Shown here piece by piece: positions 11,393 through 22,569 of a stretch of DNA of 64,000 nt. Made by a program: the position numbers and the translations under genes. The DNA comes from Trichopria drosophilae. Its lineage: Eukaryota > Arthropoda > Insecta > Hymenoptera > Diapriidae. The notes beneath the pieces were generated by a model. That model saw only the letters and a list, made by a program, of their open reading frames with translations, had not been told where the DNA came from and ran no database searches. Location of the stretch: NCBI GenBank assembly GCA_030407085.1, contig CM059582.1, forward strand, positions 70,389,501-70,453,500, read 5' to 3'. The first letter of the stretch is position 1; each line of letters opens with the position of its first letter.

Positions 11393-12370
11393 TAATAGCC
11401 ATAGCACTTTGCGTAGAAATGCGAATAAATCGATTTATTAACCCAAAAAGTCGATTTTCTCAAAAACGGCTACGCGAAAGATTTTGATTTTTTTTAGTAA
11501 ATACTTCTAATAATGTCTAGATTTAATATTCACAAGAATATTTACAGTGTGTTACGAACGAAAGACGTCCGCAACGGGTCCTTGATGGGTCAGGTCAGGT
11601 TCTGACACCAGCCCTGTCAGATGTGGGTCGAGGATATTTTGGGAAAGGTGAAATAGTGATGTACGATCACCAGTTTAGATGGTGAAGGGCCGTTTATTAA
11701 CCCCACCTAAAATATTCCTTTGGCGTGCGGACCAACACCCGTACAGAGGCAACGGCGCGCTGTATCGAACGCACTGGGCGCGCACTTAGATTTCCCGTCG
11801 TTCTTGACTCGCGACAGATTTCGAGCCCGTACTCTTCGATCTCGGTAGACCGTGCGTTAAGTTTGTACGTTGAGTTAAGACTGTCCTTCCTTGAGATCCG
11901 CCTCGACGAAGTCGACGGATCGTTCCGACGTTCCCGTATACGTTTGCAGTTTTCGCCCCTGGGAACCTGCTGAGCTTTTAGTTTCGCTTCCGAGCACAGG
12001 CCTTTGATGCAATGTATAATGTCGAAGCCTGCTGGTTCCCAGCCGAAAAGTGCTTACACTTTCCTGGAACGTTCGTGTCGAATTTGACGCAACTTCAACT
12101 CGGATTGCGCCCCTGGTCTCACACTTGAAACGCGAGACTGGATGCACGGTGTTTCGTTGCACCGTAACGCTAGATAGCCTATATTATTTCTTACATCTTA
12201 ATTTGTTATAATAATTATCAGCTAGCTAGTCTATAATATATGTTTCAATATTAACTTGTTATAGTTATATCTATATTGTCTTTTAATCTTATTCGATCAC
12301 GCGATCGGTTACGACCCGCCGGTCGTAACACAGTGATAAAACTTTTGGGTTAAAACTGGTTAAAGGAAAC
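11393..12370 (+). repeat. Right terminal inverted repeat, interrupted by a solo LTR
   Basis: 11,393-11,549 and 12,336-12,370 together match the inverted left arm at 6,241-6,430. The break falls exactly at the solo LTR and its CAGTG duplication. Confidence 0.85.
11550..12330. mobile_element. Solo LTR (781 bp) with 5-bp target duplication
   Basis: It starts TGTTACGAAC and ends GGTCGTAACA, and is flanked by CAGTG at 11,545-11,549 and 12,331-12,335. It interrupts an otherwise continuous terminal inverted repeat, which proves the insertion. It has no coding content. Its TGTTACGA...TCGTAACA termini resemble those of the 2.25-kb insertion, so the two may belong to related LTR families, probably Gypsy or BEL/Pao (inference). 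Confidence 0.85.
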
Positions 12371-12430
12371 CATGTACAACGTGGGTGCTAATCACTGCTC
12401 CGTTAAATCTCGTGATCAAGCTTGGCGCAT

Positions 12431-12799
12431 TGCTTAAAGCCAGGTTCCTCCAAACAATTTTCAAAAATTCGGCAATTATTTTTCCTGTAAAATGCTAGTA
12501 AATACACTTAAAAATAATATAGAATTAGTCCCGAAGGTTCGCACGACCGAAAAGTAAATATACAAGAGAGAAGAGGAGAGCATGCCAAATGGTAAATCCG
12601 GCCGCTCGAGCACCCCGGGTGGCAGCAGGTAATGCCTGACGACGGACCGACTTATTGATCTCTCTCCCTTCATTTTTAAAAATATTCCTTTCTCTGCAAT
12701 TTGAGGAGAGAGACTAGCGTAGTATACGGTAGAGTTTTTGTTGATGACAGTTCGCTTTGGTCCTCGCACGCGTTGCCAAAATTTACGCTCGTGTATGCT
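12431..12799. other. No recognisable gene
   Basis: Short spacer between the end of the inverted-repeat transposon and the first recognisable Mutator-like codons. It is probably the 5' part of the Mutator-like element, but no motif supports that. Confidence 0.3.
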
Positions 12800-14020
12800 C
12801 AGAATTAACCATGGACAAATAGGCTTATCGTTTCGGGCGTTGGTTCCTGGCCAAAAAGAGGATTCACATCTTTACTTGGTATTGTCAGTTTCATCGGCCA
12901 CGATACAAAGTCATAGATGTAGTAGTAAAATTTGTCAAGCATGAAGTAATTATTCCTGAAAGTTTCCCGAAAATACGCCAGAGTTTGATGCTTGGTTTAC
13001 GGAGCACTGTGAAGCAGAAAATTGTACAAGAGATCATAATGGTAATGCCGGTCTTATAGAAGTTGAAGGAGTGGAAGATATATTTCTGAGGTATATGGAG
13101 CAGTGCCGTGTTATGTATGAATATTATATCGGCGACGGTGATAGTAAAACTTTCAAGCGGCTCGAAAAAACTGAACCGTATGATGCGGCTTTCAAAATGA
13201 AGGAAAAAGCAGGCGTTTTATACATAAGCAAGAGTACATATAGACACGGTAAAGAAACAATAAAAAATTGCAAAAATAAAGAGAGCTCGGAAGATACATG
13301 TAAAAAAAAGGCATTAGAAACAGGTCAAAAAGTACCCCAAATAACGAGGGCTAAAAAAAGTGACCAACCAGCAGTAAAACCTTTACAATTCACTGAAGTG
13401 CAACTGTCCAAATTATCTGACTATTTTAAAAAAGCTGTGCTTACTCAACACGATTCTGTAGCAGGCTCGAAGAAAACAATTCTGGACTCACTTTATCACA
13501 AGTGCTTCACCGACGCTAAGTCGCCACACGAGTACTGACAAGCCGGCGCAGATTCATGGTGCGGTTATCAAAAGGCAGTAGCTAAACATCAATTATATTA
13601 CTTCAAACATCCTCCAGCTTTTGATGAAGAAGTGAAAGATCTTTTACAACCAATTTATAAAGAATTACCTGACGAAAAGTTGATCGAAAGATGTTTAGCG
13701 CTAATACTCACAACAATAACGAATGTTATAATTCGTATATCTGGAACATAGCTCCTAAACACAAGTTTGATGAAAAACAAACACTTGAAATTACTGCTCT
13801 TAGTTGTTGCGTTTTTATTGAAGGGCTTTTACCGATATTGAAAGATATGGAAGATATGAGTGTCAAAATTGGCCCGCAAGAAAGGCAGAGCTTGAAGCCA
13901 CTGAAAGGTTTAAAGAGTACAGGACTGCAGCAAGATGTGGAAAAATTCTTGAAAATAACGGATATGAAGACCGGGAAGGAGTTACACAGTTGGGTTCGAT
14001 ATGTGAGTAAAATTTCCCTT
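12800..14020 (+). pseudogene. Mutator-like transposase domain protein, broken
   Basis: Blocks in order: 'GSWPKRGFTSLLGIVSFIGH' (12,840-12,890), an HCxAxNC-like cysteine patch 'HCEAENCTRDHNGNAG' (12,998-13,050), 'YYIGDGDSKTFKRL' (13,113-13,160), 'LYHKCFTDAKSPHEY' (13,490-13,537), 'GADSWCGYQKAVAKHQLYYF' (13,545-13,605), 'ERCLALILT' with 'NTHNNNECYNSYIWNIAPKH' (13,680-13,765). This order matches the insect Mutator-like transposase domain family. The family usually has an Asp just before the 'G-[ST]-W' motif; here the codon reads Gly, so the first acidic residue looks lost. At least three frame breaks (about 12,890, 13,540, 13,690) confirm a pseudogene. The C-terminal part past 14,020 is missing or unrecognisable. 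Confidence 0.8.
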
Positions 14021-14489
14021 TTTATGATTTTTCACGAACAAAAATATTAATCGTCTTTTTTTCGCAACCACATTTTTTCAACAGGGTGACACTCTTATTT
14101 AGAAACTATTTCACTTATCAATATGAACCAAACCGCATTTTACTCTTAAAGTGTCTAAGTTCGGTACTACAATAAAAAATATTCATTGTTATTTAAAAAA
14201 ATTATAAATAATTAAAAGTGAAAAAAATGGTAAAAAAATTTAAAAGTCAGCTATTTTTTTTTTGTCTGGAAAATATTTCATTGTAGTACCGACCATAGCC
14301 AATGTGATACAGAATAAAAAACCGTTTTGATTTTTACTTTCATATGATTCGTTATTTGAGTTCTCGTGTGATCCATCAACAAACGGAACGAGTTTCAGCA
14401 GCCATTTTAGGAGCTGCGATTTAAAAAACACGTTGTTTTGAAGGAAAGTAGGAGGAAGAAGTAAGCTTCACGCTACGCAACAACAGTTC
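14021..14489. other. AT-rich tail of the Mutator-like region
   Basis: No coding signal. 'GGTACTACAAT' (about 14,163) and 'ATTGTAGTACC' (about 14,279) form an inverted pair about 105 bp apart, a possible hairpin or remnant terminal repeat. Confidence 0.3.
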
Positions 14490-16029
14490 CGATTTTCCGA
14501 GGCACGTTGATGACAGTGTCAAAATTCTGGGCACGATTTGGCAGCCCGCTACCAAACCAAACGCTCCGTGCTATGCAACATCATCCGATTATTTGACTCG
14601 TTAGGCTAGATCACTTGTGTCATCCTCGTCGCAAAGATTCTGATGCGACGAATCTGACATAATGATGTCGACTGGGATGATTCTTACGATTGACGATTTC
14701 GCGTTGGTTAGGCAACTGGTCTACCATTACAAGCATTCTCTGATGCATCCATGAGTGCATATGGTGCTGCAGTTTATGTACGAGATATTCACGCTTTCGA
14801 ACACGTTAAAATGAATATGTTAATCACCAAATCGTGAGTGACGCCACTGAAACCGAGAGGCTATGACTTTGCGCGGCGCTTCTTCTGATGAGTTTTGTTG
14901 CTCAAGTTCGGAATGTGGATGTATTCTTCAGATGTGCGATTCAGAAGTGGACAGATTTAACCTTTTGATGGCTTGCGTAAGACTCAATCCTCATAGTGGA
15001 CAATATTCGTGGCGAATCGTGTAGCGGAGATTCATACGCTACTTCCGAAGGTAAAGTGGCGACACGTCCTTGGGTCAGACAACCTTGCTGACCGTGGATA
15101 ACGCAGAGACGTGGTCACGCGTAGGTGAAACTGTCATGTTTTTCGTGTGAAAGATAATCTAGACCCCGTTGAGATCATTCAACGATTCTTAACTTGGTCA
15201 ATGTTCTGTCCTACGTACTTCAGATTTCCGTAACCTGGCGGTCAACTTTGATTGCCAAATACGCAACTTTCACTCTCCCTCATAGGCTCGCGTCAATCAC
15301 GATGTGTATTTACATGCTGTCGCAATCTAGTGCGTTTCTATGGAAACCCACCTCAATCCGATAGGTTCCGATATGTGGGAAAAGATAAACGCCTCCCAAA
15401 AACCAGCTAATTTAAACGGCTCAATCCATTTTTGGATAGTGGGCGTCTTCCTCCTGCTTAGCTGCCATTCGACACTAAACACCCTGTGATTTTACCATCC
15501 GGAGATGTTTCCCAGATACTTATCACCGATGCACATACCTTATGCTTACGCGGCGGTATCACGCTCACGTTCAGCACGATGCGCCACCGGATGTGTACTC
15601 TACAGGCTAAGAAAACGGGGAAAGCGGCCATTGAACATTGTGTTCCTTGTGGTCTCGCCGTCCTTACCCCTATACACCTTCTTATCGGTGACCCTCTTGT
15701 CTCCGCTCCCTCACCTTCGACCATCGATCACTATGTCGGTCGATTAATACGATGGGATTTTTTTCAATACCTGGACTGATTGGGCACGGGATTACGTCAC
15801 CATTTGTCAGCATCGGTTCAAGTGGATGCGAGCACAAACCTCGATCGCGCCAGGACAATTCGTTCTGCTTAGGAATGACAACCTTCCACCTTCGAAATGG
15901 GATCTTGCACATGCGCTTGAAGGTCATCCGAGAGACGATGGTCTGGTCAGAGATTTAACTATTCCTACAGCTACTTTGGTTTTAAATCAACCCATTACTC
16001 GTGCTTCGAACCGGATTGATTGCGATTGA
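14490..16029 (+). pseudogene. BEL/Pao pol remainder: RT C-terminus, RNase H, integrase (decayed)
   Basis: It continues the element begun at 5,825. Recognisable pieces are 'VKILGTIWQP' (14,518-14,550), the RNase H segment 'FSDASMSAYGAAVYVRDIH' (14,737-14,795), 'FVANRVAEIHTLLPKVKWRH' (15,010-15,065) followed by 'SDNLADRG', and near the end an integrase C-terminal segment 'PPSKWDLAHALEGH' with 'DGLVRDLTIPTATL' (15,885-15,980). Between these the frame is lost repeatedly and the integrase core is barely readable. This is clearly older than the BEL/Pao copies at 16.4-27.5 kb and 50.7-57.1 kb. Confidence 0.75.
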
Positions 16030-16395
16030 GCAATCCTGTACATAGTGTCGAATAAACCCTGTACTAAAAGTGCGAAATTTTTGCCGCGCCTATTTACCAA
16101 TTTGTGTGGCGGAAAATAAAGTCACTGCATAAAACGAACACAAGTTGTGCAACCCTTTTCTTCACATATCTATCACTTATCTCTTCCCAAAATGAATGTT
16201 CTTTTTGACCAGAGACGCAACTACAGTCCGTTACTCTATCTCTCAAATTTCGAGAAAACTGTCTTAAAAAATCCTTGAATACATTGAAACTATTTAATCT
16301 CGTTCTATTAAACTATTTAATCTTATTGATAGTATGTAGAAATATTCTTGAATCGTTTATCACATTTTGAGCTCACACTTATTTTTATCGATTAT
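16030..16395. other. Gene-free; possible decayed 3' LTR
   Basis: Follows the integrase C-terminus of the old BEL/Pao copy and contains AATAAA near 16,043 and 16,118, as expected of an LTR polyadenylation region. No second LTR copy was found to confirm this. Confidence 0.3.
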
Positions 16396-16922
16396 TGTAT
16401 CGATATGCATATTCGTCGATAGCATATTCCCGATTCGGAAACGATCGATCAAGGTCGTGTCGATTCGGAGTCAAGCGTTCCCTTCTACCAGTGCCGATCG
16501 CTCCTCTTTATCGGCCCCTCTTGCGCCGTTGCGCCGTATCGCGTTGCGCCGCGTCGCCCGGCACTTGCTTCGCACTTCTCTCGGCGAACGCATGAAGTTG
16601 CAAAAACGGACTCCATTTTCTTCGTGCTTCCGGACGCTCGAAAGTTTCTGCCATCGGTTCGCGAAATAGAAACGAGTCGTGTCGCAAAATAGAACGAACT
16701 ATTATAAACAATTTTGTGAAGGAGGGCGTGATCAAAAACTACAACGTGTGTGACTGTGATCAGAAGGAATAAATTTGCAATTTTTTCATAAATCAGCGTG
16801 TATTTTCTTTTAACGCAGATTCGGTGGTTTTCCTTCGATCCTTCGATCCTGCGACCAGTTTATGCTCGCCGTTTCTTATCGGACGACCATCCAGGACTTG
16901 GGACTTTGTGCATTCCGCAACA
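16396..16922 (+). repeat. 5' LTR of BEL/Pao element
   Basis: It begins TGTATCGATATGC and ends CCGCAACA, just before the conserved TTTTTGGCGATCC primer-site region. Its first ~172 bp are repeated, with two or three substitutions, at 22,385 and 27,300. An AATAAA lies near 16,768. Confidence 0.8.
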
Positions 16923-16926
16923 TTTT

Positions 16927-16949
16927 TGGCGATCCTGCCAGGATCGAAG
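16927..16949 (+). promoter_or_regulatory. Primer-binding site region of BEL/Pao element
   Basis: TGGCGATCCTGCCAGGATC starts five bases after the LTR and begins with TGG, the complement of a tRNA CCA end. The same word sits at the same place in the BEL/Pao element at 50.7-57.1 kb. It contains the perfect inverted repeat GATCCTG-C-CAGGATC. The tRNA was not identified. Confidence 0.65.
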
Positions 16950-17433
16950 GTGCCGTTTTCACAGTGAAAAAGGAAAATCTCTTTCAGTTTTCGAGGATCT
17001 ACGAAAAGTGAAATAAAAGTGACCCTGAAAATCATATTAAAAGGACTGAGACATTCGCGTGAGTGAAAAGGTGCAATTTCACGTCAAGTGCTTCCGGTTT
17101 TGAAACGAGCTCGCCATTGTTGGTTATTTCCGAACGGGTCCCGTGACGCAATCGCTCGTAATTCCGCCATTTTCGTGACGATTTTCGACGCGCCGCCTAC
17201 CGCTTCCTACGATCGGACCGGCGTTTCTCTGTCTCTTTCTGGCGTGCGTTGTAAACAATATATCGAACGTTCATTGTTTACGCCCATTGCTTCGTCTTTG
17301 TTCGAACATCCCTTTTGTGTTATCGCTTTTAATCGAGCGCGTCATTTTGCTACAGTGACTGTCGTGCCTACATTGCCGTCGCCTTAAAAATCTGTACTAT
17401 TCTATAGTACCTTATTAGACAGTACATTTATGT

Positions 17434-19805
17434 ATGTCAACTACGTCTGAACACGACGATTCTTCGGACTTTGCAAGTGCATCTGGCACATCATCTTCGG
17501 AGAATTCTATAGTTTCTTCTCCAGGAACTATCATTGATTCATCTCCAGATACCATGGATTCGTTCGACCATTTACTGTCTATGCAAAATGACAATTTCGA
17601 CAGTATCGAACGAACTTATAATAGTATACCCGCACCTGAGGAACGAACTGAAGCTACAGTGCTGGTGCGATTGAATTATATTCGTGAAACTTGGATTCAC
17701 TGTCGAAACACGCAACAACGATTGACAGCCTGTGCTGGTCCTAAAGATAAGCAGCTGGACTACTTCGTTGATAGGCACTTTGCTTCACACGAGACAACAT
17801 ACCTCGAGATGCTCAGTGAGATGGAAGGAATTCGCACTCAACTTCGAGCAGCATCAACAACTGTGTCAACGCCTCAGAACATCGGAGATGCCACACCAAC
17901 CCGTTCGGCGCGAGCTTCTGCCGTGTTACCTCGGATTCAGCTACTCACGTTTAACGGTAAATATGACAACTGGGACACATTTCGCGATTTTTTCAAATCC
18001 CTCGTTATAAATGATACTTCTCTTGACAAACTTCAAAAGTTTCATTATTTAAAGTGTTCTTTAGAGGGGGAACCACTCTCTTTAATTCGTCATTTAGATA
18101 CTACAACGGACAATTTTGACGTGGCTTGGACTTTACTTGCAACGCGTTATGATAATAAACGGCGAATTGTAAATGCACATTTTCAAAATTTATTTTCGTT
18201 ACCGCCGCTTCATAAAGAAAATGCGAATGACCTTCAGTCATTGCTGGACAAAGCGGTAGAAGTAACCTATGCGTTAAAATCTTTAAAATTTCCCGTTGAA
18301 GAAGGGAGCGCGATTTTGGTGTTTCTTTTGGTCCAAAAGTTGGACGCAACCACCCGTAAAGCATGGGAGCTCCACTTAGGAGATAGTACCGACTATCCAA
18401 CTTATGACCAGTGGAAACAATTTATAACGACGCGAGCAAGTGCTTTAATTGCCGTTAATCCAGCTTCGCCAAAAAAAGTTGCATCCAACTCCTGCACCAT
18501 TACGCAAAAGGGTAAATCCGAAGGTAAAGCGCAAGTTCAGTCTCTGGCCACCACAACTGTCCGATCGTGTCCCTGTTGTCAAGGCCGCCATAGTTTATTT
18601 CAATGTCTTAGATTTAAGAATTTTACTGTTGCTCAACGCTTTGAATTTGTGAAACGGCATAAATTATGCATAAATTGCCTATCGCATTCGAACCAAAATC
18701 AGTGCTCGAGTAAATTTATGTGTTCGATTTGTAAATTAAAACATCATTCCTTGATGCATCGATCGTCGTCCAGTCCCGATACCGAACGCGATCATGTCGA
18801 TAATCCGAGTTCGCCCGATTCGGCGCCGACCGATGGCAATCAAGTTATTCAAATGCATTATGCGACGGAAACTCATATCGATTCATCTCGGGTCATTCTA
18901 GCTACCGCGACAGTTTTAGTACACGGGTCCCATTCGCGAGAAGTGAAGGCTCGTGCTCTTATTGACCAGGGATCCACTTGGACATTAGTTTCTGAAAAAT
19001 TGGTTAATGCCCTAAACCCAAAACTTTCTAAAGTGAATACGGTGATTTCTGGTGTTGGATGTTCGTCAGCCAGCGCGGTTCGACATTCGGCGGCTATTAA
19101 AATTACCCCAATCAGCAGTACTAAACCGTGCTTTCTGCGCATGCGTTAGTACTAAAAACGCTCACATCCTATGTGCCGCAATTTCAAAATAGCCCCATGG
19201 AATGGCCGCATCTTCGAAACATTCAGTTCGCCAACGAAGATCCTTCCAGCGCTGATTCGATAAATTTGATAATCGGTGCTGATCTCTACGGGTCGATTAT
19301 TCTTGACGGGCTTCTCAAAAGTCAATCCAATCTGCCAATCGCACAAAATTCAATATTCGGCTGGATATTGTCCGGTTTGGCTTCCAGTCCAAATACCAGG
19401 CCTCCGCTCAATATGCACATGCATCATTGCGCACCTAGTCCAACACTCTCTGAAACACTGTGTCAATTCTGGGAAATTGAAGAAATCCCAAAGCCAATAC
19501 CTATGACAGATGAGGTCACACAATGTGAATTACACTTCCGTGAAACCCATTATAGGCAGCCAGATGGTCGCTATGTAGTTCGGCTTCCCTTCCGTGCAAA
19601 GCCACCAATCCTCGGTTCAACGTCTGAAGTAGCAATTCGCTCTTTTGAGTCTATGGAAGCGCGCTTAACTCGTAAGCCAGATACTTATCACGCTTATGCA
19701 GAATTCCTACGTGACTTCGAACGCCAAGGTCACATGGAACAATGCACCGTTCCACCTATTATACGGGATCGATCTCCTCCGCTCCGGCGGCTTCGAACTA
19801 CGTAA
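17434..19805 (+). pseudogene. BEL/Pao gag-protease-RT N-terminus, copy 1 (one frameshift)
   Basis: The ATG at 17,434 opens 571 codons. The N-terminal gag includes 'YDNWDTFRDFFKSLV' (about codons 177-191), a capsid-like DUF1759-type region. Cysteine/histidine motifs follow ('CPCCQGRHSLFQC', 'CINCLSHSNQNQCSS', 'CSICKLKHHSLMH') as zinc knuckles, then the aspartic protease motif 'ALIDQGSTW' with DQG in place of the usual DSG. At about 19,127 the run reads CC where the second copy has CCC, shifting the frame. Coding resumes at 19,128-19,805 through 'LIIGADLYG' and the region before the RT. It ends at a deletion: after 'ERQGHME' the sequence jumps to the region beyond YVDD. Confidence 0.85.
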
Positions 19806-22262
19806 ATGGGCTAGTAACTCACCGGACTTGTTAGCAAACATACACCCTGAAAACCATGGTTTAGCTTGGGACAAGCCTTTGCGCAGTGATGAGGGCATCA
19901 AAATCTTAGGTGTCTCATGGAATCCCTCACACGACCATTTTCAAATTCAAGTAAATTTGATTCCTCCAGCCCTATTTACAAAGCGCTCCCTACTGTCTCT
20001 GATTGCCCGGTTGTATGACCCCCTAGGATGGGTGGCTCCGGTGACTATAGTTGCCAAAATCCTCATGCAACGGCTGTGGCTCTTAAAGATTGATTGGGAC
20101 AGCCCTCTTCCGGAACCAGTCATTGTAGAATGGACCACATTTTACAATAACCTGTCACACTTAAACAAGCTAACTTTGCCACGTTGGGTACACACAGATT
20201 CGGATATAGTATCATGCGAACTACATGGTTTTGCTGACGCGTCAAGCATCGCTTACGCCGCAGTCGTGTACTTGTGAACTGAAAGTGCATCTGGAGATAT
20301 TACTGTCTCTCTCATACTGAGCAAAACCAAGGTAGCTCCTATTAAGCAGCTGAGCATTCCCCGCCTCGAGTTGTGCGCTGCCTTGCTCCTTGCTCGATCT
20401 TTAGTTTTTGTTCGTTCGCATCGTTTTTTCGCAAAACTTAAGTGTTGGTGTTGGACAGACGCAACTATTGTTTTGGACTGGTTAGACCAACATCCATCGA
20501 AGTGGAAAACCTTTGTCGCAAACAGGGTTTCGGAGATTCAATCCGCATTACCATCCGCAACATGGCGTCATGTCTCAACAACTGACAACCCCGCTGACCT
20601 TGCGTCACGCGGTGTGTCCGCTCAAGATTTAGTTAACTCAACTTTATGGTTCAATGGTCCAAAATGGCTTAGTCTGTCCCGTAATCTCTGGCCAACTATT
20701 CGTCCCTCGTTGAGCCCAGACGCACCTTTGGAGCAGCGTCCACAAGTGCTCACGGTTATGGTAGAAACTAATGACACTCTCTCTTTTCTAGGGTCTCGAG
20801 TTTCTCGTTGGGATCGGTTGCTGCGCATTACCGCTCTGCTATTAAAATGGAGAAGCCGTCTCAGACCGGATTCGATCGGTCTTGCAGATCTCACTGCTTC
20901 TGACCTACTTAAGGCCAAGGTCATTTGGTTCCGATGGATACAAAGTCAAGAGTTTCCGGAGGAATTCGTGGCTTTACGTTGTGGTCAGATGATTTCTCGC
21001 GCAAGTTCTATTAAGACACTCACTCCGTTTCTAGACGAATCCGGAATCTTAAGAGTAGGCGGTCGTCTTAAACATGCATTTTTACCTAGAGATGCAACCT
21101 CGCCTATCATACTTAAAGATCATCCGGTTGTTCGGTTAATAATACAAGCTGTACATCGACGATGTCTGCACGCAGGAATCTCTTTAGCTTTAAGAACTCT
21201 TCGGGGCACTGTGTGGATCTTGCAAGCCCGCAAGTTAATCCGCTCAGTAATTTACCACTGTGTTTCCTGCGCTCGATTGAAAGTTGATACCAGGACGCAG
21301 CTCATGGGTCAACTCCCATCCCCACGTGTTCTGCTACCATCTCGGGCATTTTTGCACTGCGGAGTGGATTATATCGGTCCGATAAGTGTCGGTTAACAAA
21401 AGGTCGTGGACGTAAAGCACAAAACGCATTCGTCTCACTGTTCGTTTGCCTCGCGGTAAAAGCGATCCACTTAGAAGTGGTAACCGATTATTCATCGCCT
21501 ACCTTTATCGCAGCGTTTAAGAGATTCACATCGCGACGTGGCATGCCGAGCGACGTATATAGTGATAATGGTAAGACGTTTCGGGGCGCAGACACAGAGT
21601 TAATGAACTCCTTTAATTCCTCTCTGCAAAATCCCGACTTTCGTTCACAATTAGCTAAGGATGGTGTAAAATGACACTTTATCCCACCTCGCACTCCCCA
21701 TTTCGGCGGGCTGTGGGAAGCCGGGGTAAAAAGTGTTAAACACCATTTAAGACGTACCCTTGTCTCACATACTCCCACGCTAGAGGAGCTGAACACGTTA
21801 CTATGTGAGATTGAGGCATGCCTCAATTCTCGGCCTCTTATGCCGTTGACAAATGATATTGATGACCTTAATGCCTTGACTCCGGGCCATTTCTTGGTCG
21901 GGGCTCCCTTGGTTACTGTGCCGGGTCCTTCACTGCTTGACCAACCGACCAATCGCTTATCCCGGTGGCAAATGTATCGCCAGATGTAAGAAGGATTTTG
22001 GAAGGTTTGGTCCGCGGACTACGTACGATCGTTGCAACATCGAACCAAGTGGCGGGATCCACAAACGAATATAACCATCGGACAGCTCGTTCTATTTAAA
22101 GTACCCGGTCAAAAGCCTACAAAGTGGCCTTTAGCTCGAGTGACGCGATGTGTGGCTGGCAAAGATGGTTTGGTACGCGTGGTTGTGGTTCGAACAGCAG
22201 ATTCCGAATATACTCGCCCGCTAAGTCAAATTGCCATGTTACCGGTACACGTAAACGAATAA
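19756..22262 (+). pseudogene. BEL/Pao pol, copy 1: RT remnant, RNase H, integrase
   Basis: It starts inside the RT after the catalytic core ('GGFELRKWASNS', 'IKILGVSWNP', 'LIARLYDPLGW'). Next is the RNase H-type 'LHGFADASSIAYAAVVYL' ending at an in-frame TGA (20,275-20,277), then 'WTDATIVLDWLDQHPSKWKT'. The integrase zinc region has H and C pairs at about 21,150-21,280, followed by the 'HCGVDYIGP' Asp, 'YSDNGKTF' Asp and 'FGGLWEAGVKS' Glu. Breaks: TGA at 20,275, frameshift near 21,396, TGA at 21,672-21,674, TAA near 21,988. By comparison with the element at 50.7 kb about 0.5 kb containing YVDD is absent near 19,740-19,775. It cannot encode a working RT. Confidence 0.85.
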
Positions 22263-22370
22263 CCATGTTGGTCCGATTCAGTTTATTATAGTTTATCATA
22301 GTGTTTTGTTTGAATTGTAGTTGTTAAGACTTCTGATTATTATTGTAACTTTGCGCATCTTACGATACCG

Positions 22371-22384
22371 CAAGGGGGGCGATA
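22371..22384 (+). promoter_or_regulatory. Polypurine tract before the internal LTR
   Basis: AAGGGGGGCGATA immediately precedes the TGTATCG LTR start at 22,385. The same tract precedes the LTR at 27,300. This is the usual plus-strand priming position of an LTR retrotransposon. Confidence 0.7.
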
Positions 22385-22569
22385 TGTATCGATATGCATA
22401 TTCGTCGATAGCATATTCCCGATTCGGAAACGGTCGATCAAGGTCGTGTCGATTCCGAGTCAAGCGTTCCCTTCTACCAGTGCCGATCGCTCCTCTTTAT
22501 CGGCCCCTCTTGCGCCGTTGCGCCGTATCGCGTTGCGCCGCGTCGCCCGGCACTTGCTGCGAATACGCT
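22385..22569 (+). repeat. Truncated LTR between the two BEL/Pao bodies
   Basis: 185 bp matching the first ~172 bp of the 5' LTR, then GCGAATACGCT, then directly the C-rich array. It is cut at exactly the same base as the LTR at 27,300-27,484, so the truncation predates or accompanies the duplication. Confidence 0.85.

Larger units (their letters stand above)
6170..12430 (-). mobile_element. DNA transposon with long terminal inverted repeats, family not named
   Basis: The left end (6,241-6,430) is the inverted complement of 11,393-11,549 plus 12,336-12,370. Matching words include 'TTTTAACCCAAAAG', 'TATCACTGTAAATATTT' and 'TCGATTTATT'. Weaker similarity continues outward, so the outermost bases and any target-site duplication are uncertain. 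Between the arms lies a transposase-like pseudogene on the minus strand. Two later LTR-type insertions (7,539-9,788 and 11,550-12,330) and a miniature inverted-repeat element (about 11,208-11,376) sit inside. Removing both LTR insertions leaves an element of about 3.2 kb. Confidence 0.8.
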
